From positions 1 through 46,971 of the forward strand of contig CAUJDS010000022.1 in assembly GCA_963169695.1 (NCBI GenBank): a stretch of DNA of 46,971 nucleotides. Reading direction: 5' to 3'. The notes under the pieces are model-generated. The model was not told the origin of the DNA, ran no database searches, and was given only the letters and a program-made list of their open reading frames with translations. Source of the stretch: Bdellovibrionota bacterium (GTDB taxonomy: Bacteria; Bdellovibrionota; UBA1018; CAUJDS01). Every line of letters begins with the position of its first letter. The stretch's first letter is position 1. Both the position numbers and the translations under genes were made by a program. This document shows, piece by piece, positions 1-8,141 of the stretch.

Positions 1-2
1 CT

Positions 3-821
3 CTCTTTCAATTGAGAGAGCGGTTATCTGTCGAGCAAGGTATTCCACATATTTCGTCTTATAGCTTTTTGCCAAGTCCTGACCTGCAAGCTAAGCACTT
101 AGCCTCGTGGAAGGGCTGCAAATGGAAAGACTTCAGGTTCGATGAAAATGAGAAAGTTTTATTTGCCCCCTTTATCAAAAATTTCAACTGCGGATTGGGT
201 CCAAAGCCATACCACCTCTGGCAAGACGTGCTTCCTCCCTACCTTGAGGGCCTCGTTACCGACCGCACGACGCTTCTTATTTGGCGCGTACAAACGCCCG
301 AGCAAGAATCTGTCTTGCGATTGAAATTCCCTGAGGCGGTTTCCCTTAAAGAGCTGGCCGGAGTTTTTGCCAAAGAGCTTAACCGAGAAGTGTCGCTACT
401 AGCCTCACTTTCGTTGGTGCTTGTTTCACTCATTCTTTGGATTTTTTATCGTAAAGACCGGATCTTTCTCGTTACATTGATTCCATTTGCCTGGGGATTT
501 GGATTGGTCTATTTGGCGATCGCCGCCGGATGGCTTCAATTGAGTTTTATCAGCCTCATCGCTCTCATGGTGGTCTTTGGATTCAGTATCGATTATGGCG
601 TATTCTCAGCCGAAGCCCTTCAGCGAAATGACGACAAGGATATCTGGAGCGTTCTCTTTTGTTCTGCTTTGAGCACCGGGACGGGATTGATTCCACTATT
701 ATTTTGTGATCATCCGGTTCTAAAAGACCTTGCGGGGACCATGGTTCTTGGCACGCTGGGGACCTTAGGGGGGACTTTCTTTGGCGTTCCAAGTTTTTAC
801 GCCTGGAGGTCGGCTCGATGA
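3..821 (+). CDS. MMPL/RND-family exporter, C-terminal part (5' end outside window)
   Basis: The frame is open from base 3 with no stop upstream, so the gene starts outside the window; 273 codons of the C-terminal half are visible. Hydrophobic segments cluster in the last 145 residues (five likely membrane helices), one carrying the FGFSIDYGVF motif typical of the helix-4-like Asp/Tyr segment of RND/MMPL transporters. Aryl polyene and flexirubin clusters regularly encode one MMPL protein thought to move the lipid-linked pigment to the outer membrane. The stop overlaps the ATG of the next gene (ATGA at 818-821), so the two are translationally coupled. Family call is firm; substrate is inferred from the neighbouring pigment genes. 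Confidence 0.8.
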   Translation, partial: LFQLRERLSVEQGIPHISSYSFLPSPDLQAKHLASWKGCKWKDFRFDENEKVLFAPFIKNFNCGLGPKPYHLWQDVLPPYLEGLVTDRTTLLIWRVQTPEQESVLRLKFPEAVSLKELAGVFAKELNREVSLLASLSLVLVSLILWIFYRKDRIFLVTLIPFAWGFGLVYLAIAAGWLQLSFISLIALMVVFGFSIDYGVFSAEALQRNDDKDIWSVLFCSALSTGTGLIPLLFCDHPVLKDLAGTMVLGTLGTLGGTFFGVPSFYAWRSAR

Positions 822-2404
822 AGCGTCTCTTCTTGGGCCTGGTTGGACTCCTGGCGATGTTGGCAAGCCTTTATCATTTAGGTCTGCTTCAAACGGACTT
901 GCAACCACCTGACATTCACTACAAAGAGAATCCGCATGCTTCAGGTACGTTGCAAATAGATCGATTTGGGATGCGGCATGTTTTTTTGTTAGGGGCACCC
1001 TTCGGAATCGGTGTGGAATATTCTCGATTAACGAAGGACTTGATGGAAGAGCAGGAGAAGAGACTGATTGCCAAGATGGAGGGCTTCTTTCATTATCCTT
1101 GGCTGATCAAAGCATTTATAGCAGCCTCTGCCCTCTATTTCTCAGGGCTCGATCAAAAAATTAAGCCCGAGCATCGCGAACAAATGTTTGGCGTTTCTAA
1201 AGGTGCTTCCACTGCTTTCAACACCTTAGGAACTCCTTATGCCCGTCAGATCGCATACCATGGCCTGCATGAAATCGGGCAAATGATGATCGATCAGAGC
1301 TGGGCGACTATGGGATGTACCGTAATGCTATGGCCTAGCAAAAACGGATCCATCGTAGGGCGAAATTTTGATTTTGATGCGGATCGAATTTTTGATGACA
1401 AGAAAATTTTGAAGTGGGTATTTCCAAACGAAAGATTAGCCTACCTCTCAGTTACTTGGGCCGGGATGGTAGGAGTGGTAACGGGGGTAAATGAAAAGGG
1501 CGTGTACCTTTCTCTCAATGCCGCTGGAAGTGATGACTGGCGAAGAATAGGTACACCTACTACCCTGGTTGTCCTGGATGTTCTTGAGAATGCTCGGTCA
1601 GCAAAGGAAGCGTTGCAAATCATTGAGGCGGCTCAAACTTTTATTACCGATATCTTCGTGGTAGCTGACGCTAGTGGGAGCACCTATCGAATAGAAAAAT
1701 CTCCAAGTCGGTCTGCGATACTTCAAATCACCCAACCAACTGCTCTCACCAATCACCTTCAAGACCCGATATGGTCGAGTGATACGGTCAATGCTGAGCG
1801 AAAGCGGGAGTCGACCTCCCTGCATCGTCTAGCTCGCGCGACCGAACTTCTACAAAGTTATAGTGCCGCAGAGACACCCTCCACTGGACAAATGATCCGT
1901 TGGCTACGCGATAGGAAGGCCCTTCATGCCGAGTCTTTAACGCTTGGTCACCCTTCAGCCATCAACCCTTTGATAGCCGTACATGGAGTGGTCTACGACA
2001 CCCTTCGCGGTGCATTTGCCGTAAGCCTATATGACTCATTGAGAGGCGCCTTTGTCGAATACGACTTAAGTAAGAGTTTTGAAGCAAAGCGCCCGGTCAT
2101 TTTACGCCAACACCTGCCAGATCCGGAGGTCAGCCACGAGCGCTACGAAGCGCTGTTACAGGATCGTAGTCTCATATCGAAATCAGGGGTCCTGCTCAAG
2201 AAGCATCAGTGTGATTCGGCTCAACACCTCTTGCTGAGTCTTCATGACCGAAGGCTAGCTGAGGAGATTTTAGGTGACCTAAGCTTATGCCTCGAGGACA
2301 GAAAAGCGGCAATGACTCACTGGCAAGAGGCGCTATCACTAAGACCGGGCTACCAAAAGGATCGATTGCGAATTGAATTGAAGATAAAGGAGCTTGGTCC
2401 TTGA
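818..2404 (+). CDS. C45-family Ntn acyltransferase/hydrolase (acyl-CoA:6-APA acyltransferase-like)
   Basis: A 528-residue protein with a short N-terminal hydrophobic segment (about residues 3-24; anchor or signal). The Ntn-hydrolase signature is clear: MGCTV with the likely nucleophile Cys167, followed by GRNFDFD at 181-187, as in C45 autoproteolytic acyltransferases of the penicillin acyltransferase type. If processed like its family, cleavage before Cys167 would create the active N-terminal Cys. The last 80 residues look like helical TPR-type hairpins, an unusual extension. Such proteins recur in flexirubin/aryl-polyene loci, where they may acylate or release the polyene; that role is inference. 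Coupled to the MMPL gene by a 4-nt overlap and to the next gene likewise. Confidence 0.75.
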   Translation: MKRLFLGLVGLLAMLASLYHLGLLQTDLQPPDIHYKENPHASGTLQIDRFGMRHVFLLGAPFGIGVEYSRLTKDLMEEQEKRLIAKMEGFFHYPWLIKAFIAASALYFSGLDQKIKPEHREQMFGVSKGASTAFNTLGTPYARQIAYHGLHEIGQMMIDQSWATMGCTVMLWPSKNGSIVGRNFDFDADRIFDDKKILKWVFPNERLAYLSVTWAGMVGVVTGVNEKGVYLSLNAAGSDDWRRIGTPTTLVVLDVLENARSAKEALQIIEAAQTFITDIFVVADASGSTYRIEKSPSRSAILQITQPTALTNHLQDPIWSSDTVNAERKRESTSLHRLARATELLQSYSAAETPSTGQMIRWLRDRKALHAESLTLGHPSAINPLIAVHGVVYDTLRGAFAVSLYDSLRGAFVEYDLSKSFEAKRPVILRQHLPDPEVSHERYEALLQDRSLISKSGVLLKKHQCDSAQHLLLSLHDRRLAEEILGDLSLCLEDRKAAMTHWQEALSLRPGYQKDRLRIELKIKELGP

Positions 2405-2925
2405 AAGCGAAATACTTCCTCACGACAATACTTACCTTGCTGATTGCATCTTGTGCCGGACCTCGAGTGCATACCAGTGATCCCAATCGCAAGAGTCTCT
2501 TTCCTAATGGTATCTACTACCATCAGGTCTCTATCTTGCTTACCAATCAACGCAAGATAACTCTCAATGGCGTTCAAAAAGTCACACCCGAGGGAGTCCT
2601 TCTTACGGCGCTAGGACCTTTCGGCATCACAGTACTAGAAGGAACTTACCAAAATGCGAGTCATAAATCACAAGTCACGCTCTACCGTTCGGAATTGGAA
2701 AAGCATCGAAAGACCATTGAAAATTATTTTGAACTTCTTTGTGAAATTTACCGCTTACCATTTCGAAATGGTCAATTGTGGCAAATAAAAGAATTGCAAT
2801 CGGGACTTCAATGGAAAGGACTTAAGTCTATCCACTATGATTCCAACCAAATGGTGGATGAAATGGAAATGAAAGATAACGACATCGTCGTTCAGGTGAA
2901 GGTTACTCATTATGATCTTCATTAG
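2401..2925 (+). CDS. Small outer-membrane-type lipoprotein, DUF3261-like
   Basis: TTG start overlapping the previous TGA (TTGA, 2401-2404). The N-terminus is a lipoprotein signal: charged start, hydrophobic stretch, then LLIASC lipobox with Cys at residue 18. The mature part of about 155 residues is a beta-rich single domain with no catalytic motif that I recognise. Aryl polyene clusters usually encode a DUF3261 lipoprotein beside MMPL and LolA genes, and size, position and signal fit that family, though I could not confirm homology. It probably assists export or outer-membrane placement of the pigment lipid. Confidence 0.6.
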   Translation: MKAKYFLTTILTLLIASCAGPRVHTSDPNRKSLFPNGIYYHQVSILLTNQRKITLNGVQKVTPEGVLLTALGPFGITVLEGTYQNASHKSQVTLYRSELEKHRKTIENYFELLCEIYRLPFRNGQLWQIKELQSGLQWKGLKSIHYDSNQMVDEMEMKDNDIVVQVKVTHYDLH

Positions 2926-3106
2926 ATTGCTGCAAAGGGTCGCGGCCTTTTTATTTTTTCTCCTAGCTCTGACCATGCTCTATTCTCATCTCATCTTGGG
3001 CAAAAGTGCTAGCCAATTGAATCCATTCTATTTTTATCTAAATATTGCAGTTGATGGTTGGCTCGCTTGGATCCTTCTTCGCTCCGCGCGCCGTCTGGCA
3101 TCGTAG
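2912..3106 (+). CDS. Small two-helix membrane protein, unknown function
   Basis: 64 residues, with hydrophobic stretches at about 8-29 and 42-57, so probably two membrane helices with a short loop. The ATG lies 14 nt inside the end of the lipoprotein gene, in keeping with the tightly overlapping style of this operon. Its last 98 nt overlap the 3' end of the convergent glycosyltransferase/acyltransferase gene. No family recognised. Short membrane proteins do occur in aryl polyene loci, but an assignment would be a guess; it may also be a non-coding frame. Confidence 0.4.
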   Translation: MIFIRLLQRVAAFLFFLLALTMLYSHLILGKSASQLNPFYFYLNIAVDGWLAWILLRSARRLAS

Positions 3107-5051
3107 AGAAAAAGGGGAAAAAATTCAGCCACTGATGCGGGTGGTTTTTGACAATCACTTCTAGGCTGGCAGCAAAATCCTTGCAGTAGCGATATAAACT
3201 CTCTTCTCGATTGGTGCCACGCTTAAGCTCTACCCGAATGGGAGAGAGCGCCTGAAAATGATAGTGAGGCTCTTTAACCTCGCGATAGCCAAAGGATTGG
3301 ACGATGGATATTCCAGACATGCTAGCTAGCAAAAATGGCATGCTGTCAAAAAATGCAAGCCCACCAAGAAAGGGCACCAATTGATAGCGCGAGGGACCTG
3401 GCCTATCTCCCATTAGAGCAACTGCTTCACCTTCTTGAAGCTTGCGGTGCACGCTTACCAGCGAATTTTCTCCATCACGGGTATTCATTAGCGCGATATG
3501 TGATTCTTGTTTTCCTATAACCTTTTGTAGAGTCACACCCGAGTTTTCGAATCGAACCAAATGTATTTTGCGTCGAAAACCGTGATTGGGTAAGAAAGCA
3601 TTGGCGACATCCCACGCTCCAAAGTGAGCTCCGAGAGCGATCATGCCCACTCCCTGGTCTAAGTCACTCGTCAAATTTTCCATGCCGTTAGAGGTTCCAC
3701 GAATGACTTTATTGGTGTCCGTTGCAATATAGATTCGATCCAGAAGGATTTGGGCAAGGCTAAAGAAATGTCTAAAGACATGACTTTGCCTCTTAAAAAA
3801 CCCCACATTCGGATTGATGCGCTTCCAATATTCATTAGATGCTCTTCGGGCCTGCGGAGCAAAAAGATAGAAATAAGGAATGACAAATCTGGCACAGAAG
3901 TAGGCAATAGGTAGTCCAAGTTGAATCGCGATACCTTTCAAAAAGGCATTGCCCATTCGTCCACCACGAATTCTTCCAGTCCACCTCAGAGAATGGCTGT
4001 TTCTCCACAGCGCACCAAGAAGAAAGACAAGCATGGTGGAACCACCGAGGAAACTTCCTACTAGCGTCCAACCCCACCAAAGCCGCTCGAGATCCCCAGC
4101 TTGTGGCGATAGCCAAGATCCTACTTTCAACTCTATAGCAATGAGAGGTGCTAAGAAGAAAGGATTTGAAATCTGTGTCCCGAGAAAAAGAAGAGGGAAA
4201 CTGAGCCTACCCAAAAAGCTAACCGCTGCTGCAATTAGCGCATGAAGGCCTAAGAGGGGAGATGCACCAATCCAAACCCCCAACCCCAAGGACAGCGCAT
4301 TTCGGACGGGACTTTTGCTTCCCTTCATCAGTGCCACTATGACAAGGACAGCATTAAGAGCAGAAATGCGAGCGTTATCATAGCCTTTTCTAAAGTGGCT
4401 TACGCGTTCGTGTTGAGGCGGATAGTAAACTCGAATAGGAACCTCGACGACGGGGACTTGCTTCCAAATCAATCGTATAAGCACTTCGATCTCAAAATCA
4501 TAGCGAGCAAGAAAGAACTTCATGCTTTGAAGAAAGAAGAGGGGATAAATACGAAAGCCACTTTGAGAATCCGAAACGGGCACTTCCGTTTGGTACCGAA
4601 CCCAGAAATTTGAAAAAGCTCTGCCAAATCTTGAAATCTGAGGAACCTCGGAATGAGCAATGGATTGAAATTCCCGCTTCCCTATAAAAAGAGCGTGTGG
4701 TTTTTTTTCTAAGGAGTCATAGAATAGAGTGAGATCTTCCGGAAAATGCTGTCCGTCCGAATCGATAGTCGCCAGATGCGTGTAGCCTTGTCCGATGGCA
4801 AATCGGATAGCGGACTGCAAAGCCCTTCCTTTTCCAAGATTTCTGGTATGCCGGATAATCTGTAGTCTACCGGATTCTAAATGCGGCTGAAGGTATCGAC
4901 TAGCTTCTAAGCTTTTTTGAATGGGGTCATCCGATCCATCGTCTACGACGATATGAGGAAAGGCATTCACTTGAAGGGACTCTTGCACGACTGCTAAAAG
5001 GGTTGAAGCGTTATTGAAAGTGGGAAAACAGACAGCAAGTCGAATCAGCAT
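3009..5051 (-). CDS. Glycosyltransferase family 2 - DUF2062 - LpxL/HtrB acyltransferase fusion
   Basis: 680 residues from the ATG at 5051, chosen because the GT2 fold begins at once (LAVCFPTFNN) and the start sits 1 nt after the upstream stop. Residues 5-235 are a GT2 domain with the DSD metal motif at 97-99. Residues 245-350 form a membrane segment like DUF2062 (NALSLGLGVWIGASPLLGLH). From about 370 to 670 there is a lipid A late acyltransferase domain with HX4D (His476-Asp481). Fused glycosyltransferase/acyltransferase proteins are known in aryl polyene and flexirubin clusters and should build the lipid anchor at the inner membrane. The DUF2062 insert gives an unusual three-part layout. The 3' end overlaps the small convergent ORF by 98 nt. 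Confidence 0.85.
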   Translation of the reverse strand: MLIRLAVCFPTFNNASTLLAVVQESLQVNAFPHIVVDDGSDDPIQKSLEASRYLQPHLESGRLQIIRHTRNLGKGRALQSAIRFAIGQGYTHLATIDSDGQHFPEDLTLFYDSLEKKPHALFIGKREFQSIAHSEVPQISRFGRAFSNFWVRYQTEVPVSDSQSGFRIYPLFFLQSMKFFLARYDFEIEVLIRLIWKQVPVVEVPIRVYYPPQHERVSHFRKGYDNARISALNAVLVIVALMKGSKSPVRNALSLGLGVWIGASPLLGLHALIAAAVSFLGRLSFPLLFLGTQISNPFFLAPLIAIELKVGSWLSPQAGDLERLWWGWTLVGSFLGGSTMLVFLLGALWRNSHSLRWTGRIRGGRMGNAFLKGIAIQLGLPIAYFCARFVIPYFYLFAPQARRASNEYWKRINPNVGFFKRQSHVFRHFFSLAQILLDRIYIATDTNKVIRGTSNGMENLTSDLDQGVGMIALGAHFGAWDVANAFLPNHGFRRKIHLVRFENSGVTLQKVIGKQESHIALMNTRDGENSLVSVHRKLQEGEAVALMGDRPGPSRYQLVPFLGGLAFFDSMPFLLASMSGISIVQSFGYREVKEPHYHFQALSPIRVELKRGTNREESLYRYCKDFAASLEVIVKNHPHQWLNFFPFFSTMPDGARSEEGSKRANHQLQYLDKNRMDSIG

Positions 5052-5052
5052 A

Positions 5053-5811
5053 TTAAGTGAAATCCTCGACGGAGCATTTTTGCATTTGCTGGATGATAGT
5101 AGTTGAGAAAGATTCGATGCTGGGATGGTCACTAGGGTGAACGAGACGAAGGCTCTGAACTCGAATGGGATACTTGAACGATATGGCTAATTTACCTTTT
5201 GGCCAGGCATGATCGGTACCCTTCAATACAACGGGAAGAACAGGCAGCGAATAGTGATAAGCAAATCGAAACAGCGACCTATCCATTCTTTGAACTCCAC
5301 GAAAGCCCGGTGGACATCGGGTCATTTCAGGAAATCCCAAGACCGGTCTGAAATCCTCAAGGTGATTCGAAAGTGATTCCAACGTAGCTAAATAACTACT
5401 GGGCTGATGTCGCATGATCTTGATATGTCCCATCGATCGAAGCATGAGTCCTAAGAACGGAACTCTAAAGAGGGCGTCCTTGGCTAAGATTCGAATGCCA
5501 CTGATCCGAGAGAGTAAGATAAATACATCTAAGTGAGAACGATGGTTGGCAAGAATCAAATAGGGATGGTCTTGGGGCAGAACCAGGTCTACTTTCATTT
5601 TTTTGGTCCACGGTTGTGTCCACAGGAGGATCCTTACACCATTTCGAAAGCCTCGAAAGGATCGATCTTCCCAGGCCTTTCTACGCGCGCCACGAAAACA
5701 CTTCGAGAGGGCTTGAACCGGAAAAAACCATAGAAAACTCGTAACTCCGCCAACCCCTGCAATAGCGATAAGTAGATAAAGGTACTGTAAGAATTTTAGG
5801 ATGCTAGACAA
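5053..5811 (-). CDS. 1-acyl-glycerol-3-phosphate acyltransferase-like (PlsC family)
   Basis: 252 residues. An N-terminal membrane helix (about 8-32) is followed by the PlsC catalytic NHRSHLD motif (His90-Asp95) and, near residue 160, FPEMTR in place of the usual EGTR block. The family moves acyl chains from acyl-CoA or acyl-ACP to a glycerol or sugar acceptor at the inner membrane. The TTG start at 5811 is supported by an AGAGG ribosome site 7 nt upstream. It lies 1 nt before the GT2/LpxL fusion and is probably co-transcribed with it, pointing to synthesis of the lipid part of the pigment rather than bulk phospholipid. Confidence 0.82.
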   Translation of the reverse strand: MSSILKFLQYLYLLIAIAGVGGVTSFLWFFPVQALSKCFRGARRKAWEDRSFRGFRNGVRILLWTQPWTKKMKVDLVLPQDHPYLILANHRSHLDVFILLSRISGIRILAKDALFRVPFLGLMLRSMGHIKIMRHQPSSYLATLESLSNHLEDFRPVLGFPEMTRCPPGFRGVQRMDRSLFRFAYHYSLPVLPVVLKGTDHAWPKGKLAISFKYPIRVQSLRLVHPSDHPSIESFSTTIIQQMQKCSVEDFT

Positions 5812-5871
5812 ACAAATGCCTCTTTTTTCAGAGATTTACTATCGCTCCTGAGTTGTGTAAACGTGGATTAC
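5812..5871. promoter_or_regulatory. Divergent promoter region between the PlsC-type and ketoreductase genes
   Basis: A 60-nt gap between two head-to-head units. On the minus strand TTTACA (5861-5856), a 17-nt spacer and TAAATC (5838-5833) make a moderate sigma70-like promoter for the acyltransferase unit, with a leader of about 15 nt. I see no convincing plus-strand match, although a promoter for the ketoreductase unit must lie nearby. Confidence 0.3.
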
Positions 5872-6618
5872 ATGACTCAACAAGTTCTTTATGCACTCGT
5901 CACCGGCGCCTCCAAGGGAATTGGCCAAAAAACCGCCCTTCAGCTTGCACGCGACGGTTTTCATGTGATTGCACACTACAACCGATCTCGGGATGGGGCT
6001 GAATCTACCCTCGCAGAAATCCATGCATTGGGTGGCAAGGGATCGCTCCTCTGCTTTGACCAGACCGATTCTGCGCAGGTCATGAGGGAACTGGATGGCT
6101 TCTTTGAGTCACACAAAGACGGAATCCTCGCCGCGTGCATTAACAACGCTGGTGCCAACCAAGATACCCTCCTGGGACTGATGAGTGACAAAGCCTTCGA
6201 CGACGTACTCAAAGTGAACCTCTATGGATGCTTCTACGTGATGCGATGGGCAGCACGTAAAATGATTTCTCAGCGGTCAGGATGCATCGTCAACTTGTCA
6301 TCCCTGGCTGGCCAAGTAGGTAATCCAGGGCAGGCCAATTATGCGGCATCTAAAGCCGGCATTATTGCTCTTACCAAGACGCTTGCCATGGAGCTAGGTG
6401 GACGAAACGTACGAGTCAATTGTGTTAGTCCAGGGTTGATCGAAACCGAAATGACAGAGGGACTCAAAAGCCTTGGTCTCCTTATTGAACGAATCCCATT
6501 GAAAAGAATGGGGCGTGCCGAGGAAGTGGCCAACGTTGTTTCCTTTCTCTGTTCGCCAGCAGCGAGCTACGTGACAGGCCAAACCCTATCCGTCAATGGC
6601 GGTCTGTACTGCGCATGA
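5872..6618 (+). CDS. 3-oxoacyl-ACP reductase (FabG-like SDR) of the pigment cluster
   Basis: A classical short-chain dehydrogenase of 248 residues from the ATG at 5872 (a GTG at 5863 is an alternative; neither has a strong ribosome site). It shows the nucleotide motif TGASKGIG, NNAG, catalytic Ser in NLSSLAG, and YAASK with the Tyr/Lys pair; it ends in VNGGLY, as FabG does. It should reduce the 3-keto group on the ACP-bound polyene intermediate with NADPH. The stop overlaps the next start (ATGA), and ketosynthase and ACP genes follow, which ties it to the pigment pathway and not to housekeeping fatty acid synthesis. Confidence 0.88.
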   Translation: MTQQVLYALVTGASKGIGQKTALQLARDGFHVIAHYNRSRDGAESTLAEIHALGGKGSLLCFDQTDSAQVMRELDGFFESHKDGILAACINNAGANQDTLLGLMSDKAFDDVLKVNLYGCFYVMRWAARKMISQRSGCIVNLSSLAGQVGNPGQANYAASKAGIIALTKTLAMELGGRNVRVNCVSPGLIETEMTEGLKSLGLLIERIPLKRMGRAEEVANVVSFLCSPAASYVTGQTLSVNGGLYCA

Positions 6619-8141
6619 ATGCTCTCTCGGATACGAAGTGGGACGCGGTCCTCATAGGATCGGGAATTTCTAGTCTTACGACAGCACTCCTTTTGCAAAA
6701 ACGTGGCATGAAGGTCTGTGTCTTAGAACGCATTCAAAAACCTGGAGGCTACCTTCATAGTTTCTATCGGTTTGGACATTGCTATGATACCGGAGCGCAT
6801 TACCTTGGCGCTATGGAACCCGGGCAGTCTTTTTGGAAACTGCTGAACTACCTCGGCGTCTACGACGAAGAGCTTTTTGTTCCATTGAATCCAGAGGGTT
6901 TTGATCATTTCACTTTTCCGGATTTTGAGTATGCTTTTCCGAAATCCTACGAGCGCGTTACCAATAGCCTTCAAACCCTCTTTCCGTCAGAACGGGCGGG
7001 ACTTGTTTCCTTCTTTGCAGAAATCCGAAGATTGGCCTTCCTGTTTCCGACGTACAGCATGCAAGAAAAGTACGATCAAAATGCGCTAATCCAGGCGCTA
7101 GAATTGCCACTTTGGACCTTGATTCAAAGGCACATCAAAAATCCACAGCTCCAAGCATTGCTTTGCGCTCATTGCGGATTGCATGGAGTGCATCCTGAGA
7201 AAGTTTCTGCGGGTCTTCATGCGCTGATGATGGATTCTTTCATTACGGGTTCTGTTGGGATGAAACGAGGCGGGCAGCCTTTTGCCAATCGATTTGTTCG
7301 AAAAATCCGAGAAAACGGAGGCACCGTCCAGACAGAATGCGAAGTCCTCGAACTTCGAAGCAATAAGGGAAGCGGCACCATTGATGAAGTCATCACCTCG
7401 CAAGGTTCCTTGACATCCAATTGGGTCATATCAGGAATTCACCCCAAACTTCTCTTACCTCTCGTTCAAGGCGCATCATGGAAGCCCTTGTTTCAGTCCC
7501 GAATAGAGCGATTGGAAGAATCCTTCGGATTTATGGGCGCTTATGGCGTGGCTAAAAATCTTGATTCGGTAGACCCGCTTAAGAATTACTATGTTTTTGG
7601 TAGTGCTGAAGTAAATGATTGGTTTCAGCTGAGCGGAGATAAGCCAAAGATCAATGCCGCATTCATTGTCGGTTCGCGCCGTGGCGCAAAGGACGATCAG
7701 TTGCCTTATGCTGCCCATTGGCCAGGGCATATTCAAACCTTTGAAAAATGGTATGGAACAAAAACAGCCAAACGAGGCCAGGATTACCTGAACCAAAAAC
7801 AAGAGCTTGGCGAAGAAGCTCTTACGTTTATAGCAAGGAGTTCAGCATGGCGAGCCCTTCCAACTCAAAATCTCCAGATGGCTGTATCCACACCCCTTAC
7901 CAACCTCGCTTACAACGGATCACCCGACGGTACGGGCTACGGAATCCTTCACACACTTGATCACACCGGCATGCGAGCATTGGGTCCCCGAACTAGCATT
8001 CGCAACCTTCTCTTGACCGGCCAAAATACCCTTTTCCCTGGCTTGCTGGGTGCCTCCGTCTCTGGTCTACGCACAGCCGGAAGCCTGGTAGGAATTCGAG
8101 ATTTCATTCGAGAGATTCGTCTGGTAGAGACCCCATTATGA
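6615..8141 (+). CDS. CrtI/RetSat-like FAD-dependent oxidoreductase
   Basis: 508 residues with an N-terminal FAD-binding beta-alpha-beta motif (VLIGSGISSLTTALLL) followed by the ERxxKPGGY block seen in phytoene desaturase, carotenoid isomerase and retinol saturase relatives. The C-terminal FAD segment TGQNTLFPGLLGASVSGLRT is also typical. These enzymes desaturate, saturate or isomerise conjugated chains. Related genes accompany flexirubin-type clusters; here it could set double-bond state or geometry of the polyene, which is inference. It overlaps the ketoreductase and ketosynthase genes by 4 nt each. Confidence 0.78.
   Translation: MNALSDTKWDAVLIGSGISSLTTALLLQKRGMKVCVLERIQKPGGYLHSFYRFGHCYDTGAHYLGAMEPGQSFWKLLNYLGVYDEELFVPLNPEGFDHFTFPDFEYAFPKSYERVTNSLQTLFPSERAGLVSFFAEIRRLAFLFPTYSMQEKYDQNALIQALELPLWTLIQRHIKNPQLQALLCAHCGLHGVHPEKVSAGLHALMMDSFITGSVGMKRGGQPFANRFVRKIRENGGTVQTECEVLELRSNKGSGTIDEVITSQGSLTSNWVISGIHPKLLLPLVQGASWKPLFQSRIERLEESFGFMGAYGVAKNLDSVDPLKNYYVFGSAEVNDWFQLSGDKPKINAAFIVGSRRGAKDDQLPYAAHWPGHIQTFEKWYGTKTAKRGQDYLNQKQELGEEALTFIARSSAWRALPTQNLQMAVSTPLTNLAYNGSPDGTGYGILHTLDHTGMRALGPRTSIRNLLLTGQNTLFPGLLGASVSGLRTAGSLVGIRDFIREIRLVETPL

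Noticed and set aside
3949-4245. 98-residue plus-strand ORF inside the GT2/LpxL fusion gene
   Set aside because: Antisense shadow of a well-supported gene, arginine- and proline-rich, no ribosome site or homology.
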